Assembly (NCBI RefSeq): GCF_900091465.1 | Contig: NZ_FMHV01000002.1 | Location: 1,240,001-1,304,000, forward strand | Source: Micromonospora rhizosphaerae | GTDB lineage: Bacteria; Actinomycetota; Actinomycetes; Mycobacteriales; Micromonosporaceae | DNA length: 64,000 bases | Reading direction: 5' to 3' | Part shown: positions 28,815 through 37,900 of the stretch, piece by piece | How positions within the stretch are numbered: the stretch's first letter is position 1 | Layout of the letters: every line of letters starts with the position of its first letter | The notes under the pieces: model-generated | Told to the model about the DNA's origin: nothing | Database searches by the model: none | The model's input: only the letters and a program-made list of their open reading frames with translations | Made by a program: the position numbers and the translations under genes

Positions 28815-29132
28815 GTGTCCCAGACCCAGGCAGAAGCCGCGGTGATGCAGCAGACCGCAGCGAAGTTCGAGCAGGTGGACCAGTCGTTGCAGGCGATGCT
28901 GAGCGGCCTGATGGCCGAGCTGGAGGTGTTGCAGCAGGCCTGGCGGGGCGCCGGTGGGCGCTCGTTCGAGCAGGTCAAGCAGCGGTGGGCGGCAGACCAG
29001 GCGGCGTTGCAGCGGGCCTTGCGGGAGACCGCGAGCGCCATCCGCACGGCCGGCCAGCAGTACGACGTCTCGGACACCGAGGCCGCCAGCCGGGTCGCCG
29101 GCACCGACCGCGGCATGCAGTTGCCGCTCTGA
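28815..29132 (+). CDS. WXG100-family protein (ESX substrate)
   Basis: A 105-residue helical-hairpin protein. The turn motif is Trp43-Arg-Gly45 in QQAWRGAGG, flanked by two amphipathic helices rich in Gln, Ala and Leu. GTG 28815 has GAGGTGA seven bases upstream. It lies 21 bases before a second WXG100 gene and both would form the usual secreted heterodimer. No C-terminal YxxxD/E signal is obvious in this partner, as expected for the non-signal member. Confidence 0.85.
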   Translation: MSQTQAEAAVMQQTAAKFEQVDQSLQAMLSGLMAELEVLQQAWRGAGGRSFEQVKQRWAADQAALQRALRETASAIRTAGQQYDVSDTEAASRVAGTDRGMQLPL

Positions 29133-29153
29133 CCCACGGGGAGGGGAGATCCG

Positions 29154-29447
29154 ATGGACCACGGTGTGCTGGTCGTCAACTTCGCCGCGTTGCAGCAGGC
29201 CAGCGCGGACATCCAGAAGGCGCTGAACACCCTCGACAGCCAGCTCGGCCAGCTGGAGCGGGACGCCGCGCCTCTGGTGGCGAGCTGGGCCGGTGAGGCC
29301 CGCCAGGCGTACGAGCAGCGGCAGGCACGGTGGCGGTCCGCCTCGCAGGACCTCCAGTCGATGCTGCGCGACATCAAGCTGGCGGTGGAGGATTCCGCGG
29401 CCGACTACCTCGACACCGAGAAGAAGAACGTCAACCTGTTCCAGTGA
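29154..29447 (+). CDS. WXG100-family protein with YxxxE export signal
   Basis: A 97-residue ESAT-6/CFP-10 type protein. The WXG turn is Trp45-Ala-Gly47, and the C-terminal helix ends in Tyr85-x-x-x-Glu89 (YLDTE), matching the YxxxD/E type VII secretion signal, so this is probably the partner carrying the export signal. A GGGGAGGGGAG site precedes ATG 29154. It faces the mycosin gene with ~107 bases between stops. Confidence 0.88.
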   Translation: MDHGVLVVNFAALQQASADIQKALNTLDSQLGQLERDAAPLVASWAGEARQAYEQRQARWRSASQDLQSMLRDIKLAVEDSAADYLDTEKKNVNLFQ

Positions 29448-29554
29448 GGCCCGCGCGGCGGCGGTACCGGACGACTCCCGGCCGCGCCGCCGCTGCTCAC
29501 GTCTCCGGTGGCCCGGCGCGTCCGGGTCAGGTGAGTCCGGCCAGGCCGCCCAGG

Positions 29555-30745
29555 TCAGGCCGGGCGCCAGCGCCGGCGATGCCCCTTGGGCAGCACCACG
29601 GCCAGCAACACCGCGACCGTCGCAGCGGCCCCGGTGGCGGCGGCCACCAGCAGCGCTCGCTGCCGGGCCTTCTCCCGCCGGGCCTGCTGCGCGGTGGCGG
29701 CGGGTTCGACGCGGTCCACCGCGAGGGCCGCTGCCCGGCGCGGCCCGCCGGCCACCCGCCCCGGCGCCTCGGTGACCGCGCGATACGGATTCAGCACCCC
29801 AGAGCCGTAGCCGCCGTGCCCGGGGGCCGGGTCGCTGCTGTCGACGATCCGCCGCGCCACCTCGTCCGCGGTCAGCCCCGGGCGGTACTGCCGGACCAGC
29901 GCCGCGGTGGCCGCCACGAACGGCGTTGCGTAGCTCGTCCCCTCCGCCCGCTGGTGCCCCTGCTCCGGGGCGGCCATCAGCACGTCGCTGCCCGGCGCGA
30001 CCAGGTCGACGTACGGGCCGGTCTGGGAGAAGGGGGCCCGGCTGCCGTCCGCCCCGATCGCGCCCACGCCGAGCACCCCGTCGTAGGCGGCGGGGTACGG
30101 GCGGGGGTCGCCGCTGTCGTGCAGGTTGCCCGCGGCGGCCACCACGACCACGTCCCGGCGCGCCGCGTAGGCGATCGCCTCCCGGACTGCCGGGCGGTCC
30201 GCGTAGAGCACGACGGAGAGGTTGAGCACATCGGCGTCGTGATCCACCGCCCAGCGGATCGCCCGGGCGAAGTCGGCCGCGTCGACCGTACGCCCCGACT
30301 CCCGCCCCTCGAGCACCTGCTGCTCGCTGACCCGTACCGGCAGTATGCGGGCGTCCGGGGCAAGCCCCTGGAACGCGACCCCGGGGCGCGGCGCCCCCGC
30401 GATGATGCTCGCCACCCCGGTGCCGTGTCCGGCGCAGTCCCGGGTGCCGTCACCCCCGGGGTCGAGGAAGTCGGTGCCGTGGAGCACCCGTCCGGCCAAC
30501 TGCGGGTGCCGACGGTCCACCCCCGAGTCGATCACCGCCACCACCGTTCCGGACCCGGTGGCCAGCGGGGCGAGCCGGTCCGGGGCGTACCGTTGCTGCG
30601 GCCAGGGTTGGTCCGCCACCGGGCGAGCCGGCGCGGGCGGCGCGGAGCAGGCCGGTGCCGCCCGGGCCGCCGACGGCGCGGCCGGCAGGACGCCGAGGAC
30701 CGCCGCCAGGGCGGCCAGGGCTGGGCGCGCGGTGGGCCGGGGCAT
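29555..30745 (-). CDS. mycP: Type VII secretion mycosin (S8 serine protease)
   Basis: A 396-residue subtilisin-type protease with signal peptide (residues ~1-30) and a C-terminal membrane anchor (~365-385) followed by a basic tail, the mycosin architecture. The catalytic triad is complete: Asp73 (AVIDSGVD), His107 (CAGHGTGV), Ser271 (GTSYATPF), with oxyanion Asn207 in AAAGN. Mycosins are required for ESX secretion and associate with the membrane complex on the outer face. The ATG at 30745 is the start; it is divergent from the SseB-domain gene. Confidence 0.9.
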   Translation of the reverse strand: MPRPTARPALAALAAVLGVLPAAPSAARAAPACSAPPAPARPVADQPWPQQRYAPDRLAPLATGSGTVVAVIDSGVDRRHPQLAGRVLHGTDFLDPGGDGTRDCAGHGTGVASIIAGAPRPGVAFQGLAPDARILPVRVSEQQVLEGRESGRTVDAADFARAIRWAVDHDADVLNLSVVLYADRPAVREAIAYAARRDVVVVAAAGNLHDSGDPRPYPAAYDGVLGVGAIGADGSRAPFSQTGPYVDLVAPGSDVLMAAPEQGHQRAEGTSYATPFVAATAALVRQYRPGLTADEVARRIVDSSDPAPGHGGYGSGVLNPYRAVTEAPGRVAGGPRRAAALAVDRVEPAATAQQARREKARQRALLVAAATGAAATVAVLLAVVLPKGHRRRWRPA

Positions 30746-30894
30746 CGACCGCCTCCGTATCGTGTCGACTCCGGAACGGGATGTTATCGCCTCATTCGCG
30801 GGCCGGTGGACCGCCGATGGCCAGCCATGATCTTGTCACCACCTTGTAGGTTGTACGCGATGCCTGTGGCCTGTTCGCGAAAGGAGAGGTGGCC

Positions 30895-33795
30895 GTGACC
30901 GGATGGGAGCCGGCCACCGAGGCCGAGGTGGCGATGCGGGACGCGCTGCGCGCCCAGGACCAGGAGCTCTACTTCCGCATCCTGACCCGCGTCGACCTGC
31001 TGCTGCCGGTCTCCGCCCAGGCGCTCGCCGGGCAGGCGCCGATGGGGTGGGGCACCTGGTCCACTGGCGGGCGGACGCACGTGCTGGCATTCACCTCCGC
31101 CACCGCGTTGCGTGCCTGCCTCGGTGAGAGCGCCGGCACCAGCCGCCGCATCGCCTTCGCCGACCTGGCCGCCGACTGGCCCAACCACGAATGGTGGCTG
31201 GCGGTCAACCCGGGCCTGCCCATCGAGGGCTACCTGCCCGCGTGGTTCGTCGCGCAGCTCTCCCGGGGGGACGTCCGGCTGCCCGGCCGCACCATGGGCG
31301 CCCGCGCCCGCCTGGCACGGGCCGAGACGGCCGCCCGGGCCCAGGCCGGCACCACCGCGTCCGGTCAGGACCCGGCGCCGGCCCCGGGCGCGCCCGTCGT
31401 CCCGGCCCCGGGTCGGTCCGTCCCCATTGCGCCGGGGGAGCCGTCGACCGTGCCCCCGACGGCCCCTACCGCGCCGGCCCGGTCCCCGGTCCAGCCCACG
31501 GCGACCCCACCGTCGCTTCCTCCTGCGGCGGCCGCGCCGACCCGGCCTCCGACCCCGGCAGAACGGCAGCCGGATCCGCCGGCGGCCGACCAGCCCCTGC
31601 GCGTGCCGGCGTCCGCCCGGGTGACGCCCATCCGCCCGACCGAGGGCGTCGGGGACGCCGTGCCCGCCCGCCGGGCGGATGGTCCGGCCGAGGTCGATGC
31701 GGCCCCGCCCCGTCCGGCCATCGACACCGGAGCCGGCCGGCCCGGCGGGCCGGGCACCAGCCTGCCCGCCGCCGAGCGGGGCGGGAGCCGGTCGTTCTTC
31801 GAGCCCGCGTCGGGGGGCTCTCTCCGCCGCGGGTCGCCGCTCGACCAGCCGTACCGGGCCGGTGAACGGGCCGTGCCGCCGTCCCTTCTCGGCCGGGGCG
31901 GCCAACCCTTCCCGCGCCGTCGACCGCTGAACGAGCCGGTGCCGGAGGAGCCGACCCGGGCGTTCCGGTTCGACCCTCCCGCAGCGGAGACGACGCAGGC
32001 GCTTCCGCACTCACGCCCCGAGTCGCTCGCCGAGGAGCCGACCCGGGCCATCCGGGTCGACGCGCCGGCCGAGGAGACGACGCGGGCGTTGGCCCCGCCG
32101 CGCCGCGAGCCCGTCTCAGAGGAGCCGACCAGGGCGATCCGGGTCACCGGCCCGGCGGCCGGCGACGAGGCCACCCAGGCGCTGCCCCGCCGTCGCCCCC
32201 CGTCAGCCGAGGTGCCCGAGGCGGACCAACGGACCGAGCAGCTGCCTGGTCCGTCTGGCCGCACCGCGCACTTCGCCGCCCCCGAGCAGCCGGAGGAGCT
32301 GCCCCCGTCGATCGCCGAGCCGGTCTCCGGGCCACCCGCGCAGCGGCGCACCTTCTCGCCGATCGTCATCGAGGGCACGGTCATCGAGTCCCGCGACCTC
32401 ACCGAGACCGAGGCGGTTCGCCCCGCCGCTCGTACGCCGTGGGCCGAGCGGCCGCCCCGCACCAGGTCGGCGGGCACCGACGGGGTGGCCCCCGAGCCGT
32501 CCGCGGTGCCGACCGCCCCCGCGGCCTCCGCCCAGTCGGCGGCCTCGGCGACGCCGACCGCGTCGCCGGTCGACGAGGAGCCCACCGCCCCCCAGGCCGG
32601 CTCTGCCGCGACCGTGTTGCCCGCCGCCGAGCAGACCGTCTCGCTGGGTGCTGAGCGGACGGTGTCGCTGGGTGCTGAGCGGACGGTGTCGCTGGCCGCG
32701 CGGGACGTGCCCGCGACGCCCCGAGCGGGCCAGCAGGTGCCGGTCGAGGCCGCCCGTCCCGCGTCGGCCGACGCCGTCGGCCCGACCCCTGCGGCCGGGA
32801 GCAGCGGGCGGGAGGAACCGGCGCCGGCCGACTTCGTGCCGGCGAACGAGGTCGAGGAGGACCTGCTCGGCGCGGCGGGCAGCGGCAGCACCGACAGCTT
32901 CCTCTCCACGCTCCTGCTGGCCCGGGTACTGCTGCCGATCGCACCGGACTCGGCGCCGGGCAGCCGACCCGGCGAACCCGGTTTCGTCTGGCGGACCGAG
33001 GAGCTGGACGGCGAGCCGTACGTGGTGGTCTACACCTCGCCGGAGCGGCTCGCGGAACGGGCCGACGGGCCGGTCGAGACGGTGCGGGTCAAGTTCGTCC
33101 AGCTCATCCGGCGCTGGCCGGACGAGACCTGGTCGTTCGCGGTCAACCCGGGCACCCCGGTCGGGGCGAAGTACCCCGGCGAGCAGATCATCGGGCTGGC
33201 CAACTGGGCCGCCGAGGTGGGGCTGGGCGACGACCCGGAGAGCGAGCCGGAGCCGCCCGCCGCGGCGGAGCCGGCGAGCGCCCGGCAACCGGCGGCGGCC
33301 CCGGATCCGACCCGTCCGGTGACCATGCAGAAGGCGGTCGCCCCGAGTCAGCTCGCCTACTACCTGGAGCGGGGCTACGACCGGGTCTCCGGCTTCGTGC
33401 ACCGGGCCAGCGAGCTGGCCCACCTCACCACCCCGGAGCAGTTGTACGACGCGCTCGGCCTCGGCCACCCGGACTCGCCCTTCTCCCGGGACGCCGAGGA
33501 GATCTACGTGATCCGCTGGCCGGCGCACCGGCCGAGCCTCTACCGCATCCCCTACGGCGGGCAGAACGAGGCCGCGATGCGCGCGATGGAGGGCTGGGTC
33601 ATCGAGCGTCCGCCGTTCCGGGGCAACGGCTTCGCCCCGGGCGAGAGCAGCGACGTGGTCGCCGAGTTCAAGGTGGACAGCGCCCGGCTGCCGCACGGGG
33701 CGCAGCTCTGGCGGATCGGCGCGGACGGCACCGAGCGGGTGATCGCGATCCTGGACAGCGACGCGCTGCTCTGGCGACAGGTCGGTGAGGCGTGA
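30895..33795 (+). CDS. Large two-SseB-domain protein with Thr-motif linker, ESX-associated
   Basis: A 966-residue soluble protein. Residues ~1-125 and ~660-775 are two copies of an SseB-like domain; both contain a VLLP(V/I) strand, a VxxFTS/VVYTS strand and a W(P)xxWxxAVNPGxP block. Between them is a long Pro/Ala/Arg-rich disordered linker that carries about eleven T-x-x-[I/L/F] repeats (EEPTRAI, ETTQAL, RTVSL types, residues ~350-600). The final ~140 residues form a separate domain (ERGYDRVSGFVHR, EIYVIRWPAHRPS, LYRIPYGG) that I cannot assign. GTG 30895 has AGGAG eight bases upstream. It is divergent from mycP and coupled to the next ORF. Confidence 0.75.
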   Translation: MTGWEPATEAEVAMRDALRAQDQELYFRILTRVDLLLPVSAQALAGQAPMGWGTWSTGGRTHVLAFTSATALRACLGESAGTSRRIAFADLAADWPNHEWWLAVNPGLPIEGYLPAWFVAQLSRGDVRLPGRTMGARARLARAETAARAQAGTTASGQDPAPAPGAPVVPAPGRSVPIAPGEPSTVPPTAPTAPARSPVQPTATPPSLPPAAAAPTRPPTPAERQPDPPAADQPLRVPASARVTPIRPTEGVGDAVPARRADGPAEVDAAPPRPAIDTGAGRPGGPGTSLPAAERGGSRSFFEPASGGSLRRGSPLDQPYRAGERAVPPSLLGRGGQPFPRRRPLNEPVPEEPTRAFRFDPPAAETTQALPHSRPESLAEEPTRAIRVDAPAEETTRALAPPRREPVSEEPTRAIRVTGPAAGDEATQALPRRRPPSAEVPEADQRTEQLPGPSGRTAHFAAPEQPEELPPSIAEPVSGPPAQRRTFSPIVIEGTVIESRDLTETEAVRPAARTPWAERPPRTRSAGTDGVAPEPSAVPTAPAASAQSAASATPTASPVDEEPTAPQAGSAATVLPAAEQTVSLGAERTVSLGAERTVSLAARDVPATPRAGQQVPVEAARPASADAVGPTPAAGSSGREEPAPADFVPANEVEEDLLGAAGSGSTDSFLSTLLLARVLLPIAPDSAPGSRPGEPGFVWRTEELDGEPYVVVYTSPERLAERADGPVETVRVKFVQLIRRWPDETWSFAVNPGTPVGAKYPGEQIIGLANWAAEVGLGDDPESEPEPPAAAEPASARQPAAAPDPTRPVTMQKAVAPSQLAYYLERGYDRVSGFVHRASELAHLTTPEQLYDALGLGHPDSPFSRDAEEIYVIRWPAHRPSLYRIPYGGQNEAAMRAMEGWVIERPPFRGNGFAPGESSDVVAEFKVDSARLPHGAQLWRIGADGTERVIAILDSDALLWRQVGEA

Positions 33796-34157
33796 TGCGC
33801 GACGGTTTCGTGGCCCGCTGGCAAGGGCGGGAATACCAGGCCAGCCCGGACGGCGACGACGTCCGGCTCTACCAGTCGGAGCCGGGCGAGGGCTTCGAGG
33901 AGGTACGCCCCGGCCGGTACGTCCGGGTGGTGCCGGCGTCCGAGGTGGACGACCTGGCGTACGTCCGGACCACCTGCACCTGGCAGGGGCAGCCGTTCAT
34001 CGTGCTGGGCGAGCACGAGGGCTGGCTGCGGGTGGAGTACACCGGCGGACGGTGGCCGGTCGTCCGTGAGATGGGCCTGGAGGCCTTCGACTTCGGCGTC
34101 TACCAGGGCTGGGCGCCGGCCAATCAGGTCGCCGACCTGCGCGAGCAGCGGGTCTGA
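33795..34157 (+). CDS. Small hypothetical protein coupled to the SseB-domain gene
   Basis: A 120-residue acidic protein with a beta-rich look and many aromatic residues (FVARWQGREYQAS, CTWQGQPFIVLGEHEGWLRVEYTGG, GVYQGWAP). No named family is recognised. The ATG at 33795 overlaps the upstream stop (TGATG) with GGTGAGG four bases before it; GTG 33792 is an alternative. Strict coupling to a gene with a distinct C-terminal domain suggests a partner, chaperone or immunity-type role, but that is inference only. Confidence 0.7.
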   Translation: MRDGFVARWQGREYQASPDGDDVRLYQSEPGEGFEEVRPGRYVRVVPASEVDDLAYVRTTCTWQGQPFIVLGEHEGWLRVEYTGGRWPVVREMGLEAFDFGVYQGWAPANQVADLREQRV

Positions 34158-34158
34158 G

Positions 34159-35091
34159 TCAGGACTTCGTCCAGCGCAGGATCTCGCCGAGCACCACGTC
34201 CTGCGCCTCCAGGTGCGGGAAGTGGCCGACCCCGTCGAGCAGCCGCCACTCGTAGGCGGCGGTGACGTACCGGCCGGAGCCCTGCGCGGTGCGCGCCAGG
34301 GAGGCGGTGTCCAGCGCGCCGTGCAGCTGGAGGGTCGGCGTGACCAGGGGCCTCTGCATCAGCCGGACGAAGCGGTAGCCGTGCAGCCGGAGCACCGACC
34401 GGAACGCCCAGCGGTAGCCCTCCAGCGCGCAGAAGGCCGCCTGCGGGATCTGCATCGCCTCCCGGCAGCACCGGGCGTACGCCTCGAAATCCGGGCCGTT
34501 CACCCAGCGGGGCCCACCCCAGCGGCGCAGGATCGCCTCCACCTCCGCGGCGCCGTTCCGGGTCAGCACATGCTCGTAGCGGGGTAGCTGGAACTTCAGC
34601 GTCGGGGTGGCGGCGGCGAACTGGCCGCGCGGGTCGGCGAAGATGGCGGCGCGCAACCGCAGCGGATGCGGCGCGCCGAGCACCACCAGCCGCCGGACCA
34701 GGGTGGGGTGGAACGACGCGGCCGTCCAGGCGATCAGGCCGCCGGCTCCGGTGCCGACCACGGTCGCCGACCGTTCACCGAGCGCCCGGATCAGGCCGGC
34801 CACGTCGGCGGCGAGGGTGTAACCGTCGTACCCCCGGGGTGGCTTGTCGCTGGCGCCGTAACCACGCAGGTCGACCGCGACCGCCCGGAAGCCGGCGTCG
34901 GCGACCGCCGGCAGCATCTCCCGCCAGGCCCACCAGTGTTCGGGGAAGCCGTGCAGGAAGAGCACCATCGGGCCGGTGCCGGCCTCCACGACGTGGAACC
35001 GGCTGCCGTTGGCGCCGACGAACCGGTGCGTCCACGGCCCCTCGGTCAGGACGCAGGACTCGTCGGCAGGTCCGCCACGGCGCTCGGTCAT
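34159..35091 (-). CDS. Alpha/beta-hydrolase (epoxide-hydrolase-like) lacking the standard nucleophile
   Basis: A 310-residue hydrolase-fold protein with the epoxide hydrolase/haloalkane dehalogenase hallmarks LFLHGFPEHWWAWR (oxyanion HGFP) at ~residues 45-58, DLRGYGASDKPP, an acid in LHGALDT and the catalytic His in GVGHFPH. The nucleophile elbow, normally G-x-D/S-x-G, reads VGTGAGG, so Gly occupies the place of Asp/Ser. Either the enzyme is catalytically dead, or another residue serves. ATG 35091 is the start; 11 further in-frame codons upstream lack a ribosome site. Its stop is 2 bases from that of the convergent small gene. Confidence 0.8.
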   Translation of the reverse strand: MTERRGGPADESCVLTEGPWTHRFVGANGSRFHVVEAGTGPMVLFLHGFPEHWWAWREMLPAVADAGFRAVAVDLRGYGASDKPPRGYDGYTLAADVAGLIRALGERSATVVGTGAGGLIAWTAASFHPTLVRRLVVLGAPHPLRLRAAIFADPRGQFAAATPTLKFQLPRYEHVLTRNGAAEVEAILRRWGGPRWVNGPDFEAYARCCREAMQIPQAAFCALEGYRWAFRSVLRLHGYRFVRLMQRPLVTPTLQLHGALDTASLARTAQGSGRYVTAAYEWRLLDGVGHFPHLEAQDVVLGEILRWTKS

Positions 35092-35192
35092 GTGCCACAG
35101 CCTAGGGCCCGGCGTCCCGACCACGACCTCGCAGGTGGCGGGGATCAGGGGAATGTCCGGGACGCGGGTCAGGGTCGCCCGCGGCCGGAAGC

Positions 35193-35229
35193 GGTGATGC
35201 CCGGGCAGGACTCCTGCCCGGGCATCACC
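35193..35229 (-). terminator. Terminator of the first M6 protease gene
   Basis: A perfect 17-bp inverted repeat (35193-35209 with 35213-35229) with a 3-base loop starts 21 bases beyond the stop of the protease gene on the minus strand. Confidence 0.85.
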
Positions 35230-35250
35230 TGCTGCTGATCCGACATCGGG

Positions 35251-37707
35251 TCAGGAGAAGCGGACCTTCACCGAGGTGCCGTTCTGCTCCAGCACCCGGA
35301 TCTTCGTGCCGGTGGCCGGGAGCTTGACGCCGTGGTTCGGCAGCTCCGGGTACCAGTACTGCTGGGTGTCGTCGAACAGCGGCTGCCCGGCCTGGCCGCG
35401 GATGTACTGCGGCTGGCTGTTGATGTGCAGCGTGAACGAGTCCGCCTTCCGCAGGCTGAACGGCGCGTCGTAGACCTGGACCCGGGCCCGCCAGGGGCTG
35501 CCGGTCAGGTTGTAGATCGGCCGCGGGTGCGCGTCGATGATCAGGTTGCGACCCTCACCCGGGTGCTCGAACGTGTCGTTGTCCGCCCACCGCAGGTTCC
35601 AGTACGAGATCAGCAGGCCCTGCTGGTACGCGTAGTGGTCGACCCAGTCCGGCCGGCTGTTCAGGTAACCGAAGTAGTACGGGCCGGTCTTGAGGTACTG
35701 GTCGTACGAGACGTACGTCCGGTTGCCGGCGATGTAGTAGTTGTCGAAGAGCCGGGTGTAGGTCTCCTCGGCGATGCTCCACCCCGTGAGCGCCCAGTCG
35801 CCGGCGCCGTTCTCCGCGCCGTCGCTGAGCAGGGTCTGCCCGTCGGCGGTCACGGTGATGGCGTCACCGAAGAAGCCGCCGGCGGAGAGCCCGCCGTCGG
35901 TGAGGTAGTGGAACCGGAACTGCACGACCTTGCCGGCGAGGGCATCCATCGGGATGTTGATGTCCACCCACCTGCCGCCGCTGCTGCCGCTCAGCGCCGG
36001 CCGCGGGTCGGACGTCGAGACCGGCGGGAGGGCCTTGCCGTCGACCGTGCCGGGGAGCGCGCTCCACGTCTTGCCGCCGTCCAGCGACGCCTCGAAGAAG
36101 AGGTAGTCGAAGCCGGACTCGATGGAGTAGCGGCCCTTCATCGACAGCGCCGCCGCCGACTTCCCGGTGAAGTCGAGCGTCCTCGTCATGGTGTTGTCCA
36201 GGTCGTCGTCGTTGCCGGAGAAGTACTGCTTGGTGCCCTCGAACGGCTTGCCGTTGTTGAAGGTGTACTCCCGCTGCGGCAGCACCACCACGGCGGCCTG
36301 CGGCTTGCGGGAGTTGTACTCCTGCGGGCCGAGCGTCATGGTGCGCTTCTGCCCGGCCTTGACCACCTCGTAGTCCAGCCAGCCGAGCTGGAGCTTGTTC
36401 CACGCGCCCAGGTCGCCACCGCGCTCACCGATGCCGCCGTCGTTCTTGCCGCTGAGCCGGCTCTGGGCCATCAGGGTCCAGTGCTCGTTGTTGTTGTCCC
36501 CGCCGTTGAGGATGTTGTAGTCGTCCGGCAGGCCGAGATCGTGCCCGTACTCGTGGTAGAAGACGCTGCGGCCACCGTTCTCCGGCTGGATCGTGTAGTC
36601 GCGGATCCAGACGCCGGTGTTCCCGATCTCGGTGCCGCCGATCGGGAAGTTCGCCGGACCGGTCTGCGAGGTGTTGTACGCCGCCCAGCGGTGGCTCCAG
36701 ATGGCGTCCTCGCCCTGGTGCGGGTCACCGTCGGCCTGGTCGCCGCCGGAGTGGACGATCTGGAAGTGGTCGATGTAGCCGTCCGGCTCGTTGAAGTTGC
36801 CGTCGCCGTCGTAGTCGAACCGGTCCCACCGGTCGAACGACTGCATGTCGGCCTTGACCTGGGCGTCGGTGCGGCCCTTGGCCTTCTGGTCGGCGACCCA
36901 CTGGTTGGCGGCGTCCCGGACCAGGTCCCAGGTGTTCTGGCAGACGATGCTGTCGCAGACCGCCGGGTCGTTGGCCGGGTTGTCGGGCTGGTCGTCCGGG
37001 ATCGGGTCGTTCGAGCGGCCGTACCGGGCCTCGTTGTACTTGACCTTCACCCAGTCGGTGACCATGCCGTCCACGGTGTACCGCCCGGACGACTGAGCCT
37101 CGTAGTACTGCTTGAGCGACTCGTCGCCCGGCTTGGTGCCGAAGTACAGCTGCCGGAAGTGCTCCGGGCTGTAGTCGGCCTGCCAGACGGTGGAGTTGTC
37201 CACCGCCCGGTTGGGCGCCGGGATTTCGTTGTGCCGCGGCCCGTCGAACCGGGTCGGGCCGGGGGTGTCCGGGTCGATGTCCTTGTCCGGGTAGGCGGGG
37301 TCCCGCTCGTCGCCGAACTCGGCGAGGATCACGAAGATCCGGTCGGTCCGCTCCCGGGCCAGCTCGACGTACTGGTCCTTCTTGCCTGCCCTGCCCGGTG
37401 CTGCGGTCCGGGCGCCGGCCGCGGCCGCCGCGCCGCCGGCGGTCTCGCCGACCTTGGCGACGGTGCTGCCGTTGATCTTCTGTGGCTTCGCCCGGCCGGA
37501 CAGGACCTCGCTCAGGCCCTCCTGCCGCAGCGCGCGGCGCTTGTCCTCGAGCTTGTCCGGCAGATCGTGGTCCGCTTGAGCCTGCTCGGCAACCGACGGG
37601 GCGGCTGCCGGCAACGTCGACTGCGGCGCGGCGCTGGCGGTCGTGCCCGCCACCAGTCCCGTCGCCGTCAACGAAAGCCCGAGCAGACCCACTGCGACTT
37701 TGCGCAC
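35251..37707 (-). CDS. Secreted M6 metalloprotease (immune inhibitor A type), copy 1
   Basis: An 818-residue protein with a signal peptide (residues ~1-29, ending TASAAP), a propeptide, and an M6 peptidase domain with the zinc site HEYGHDLGLPDD (His385, Glu386, His389, then Asp). A beta-sandwich region follows (around 560-680) and a C-terminal domain containing FDNYYIAGNRTYVSYD and PYYFGYLNSRPDWVDHY that all three copies share. It would be exported and cleave extracellular proteins. GTG 37707 has GGAGG seven bases upstream. It is third in transcription order but has its own promoter and terminator. Confidence 0.9.
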   Translation of the reverse strand: MRKVAVGLLGLSLTATGLVAGTTASAAPQSTLPAAAPSVAEQAQADHDLPDKLEDKRRALRQEGLSEVLSGRAKPQKINGSTVAKVGETAGGAAAAAGARTAAPGRAGKKDQYVELARERTDRIFVILAEFGDERDPAYPDKDIDPDTPGPTRFDGPRHNEIPAPNRAVDNSTVWQADYSPEHFRQLYFGTKPGDESLKQYYEAQSSGRYTVDGMVTDWVKVKYNEARYGRSNDPIPDDQPDNPANDPAVCDSIVCQNTWDLVRDAANQWVADQKAKGRTDAQVKADMQSFDRWDRFDYDGDGNFNEPDGYIDHFQIVHSGGDQADGDPHQGEDAIWSHRWAAYNTSQTGPANFPIGGTEIGNTGVWIRDYTIQPENGGRSVFYHEYGHDLGLPDDYNILNGGDNNNEHWTLMAQSRLSGKNDGGIGERGGDLGAWNKLQLGWLDYEVVKAGQKRTMTLGPQEYNSRKPQAAVVVLPQREYTFNNGKPFEGTKQYFSGNDDDLDNTMTRTLDFTGKSAAALSMKGRYSIESGFDYLFFEASLDGGKTWSALPGTVDGKALPPVSTSDPRPALSGSSGGRWVDINIPMDALAGKVVQFRFHYLTDGGLSAGGFFGDAITVTADGQTLLSDGAENGAGDWALTGWSIAEETYTRLFDNYYIAGNRTYVSYDQYLKTGPYYFGYLNSRPDWVDHYAYQQGLLISYWNLRWADNDTFEHPGEGRNLIIDAHPRPIYNLTGSPWRARVQVYDAPFSLRKADSFTLHINSQPQYIRGQAGQPLFDDTQQYWYPELPNHGVKLPATGTKIRVLEQNGTSVKVRFS

Positions 37708-37785
37708 GTGAGTACCTCCGGTGTGAGGGGAGCCGGCCCAACGGGGGTACGGGCCGGCGGACGGTCCACTGTGGGGCCACTGGTG

Positions 37786-37814
37786 AAGATAGACACTCTT
37801 GCGACGGGTGTGAA
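37786..37814 (-). promoter_or_regulatory. Candidate promoter of M6 copy 1
   Basis: On the minus strand TTCACA (37809-37814) is followed after 17 bases by TATCTT (37786-37791), a good housekeeping-type -35/-10 pair. It lies about 80 bases before the GTG start. Confidence 0.5.
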
Positions 37815-37900
37815 GACGGCTGCGGCGATTTTGTTGCAGATCCTTGTCGGAATCGCTGCTCAGCGTCACATCCGCACCGATCGATCGCCTGCGCAAAGCG

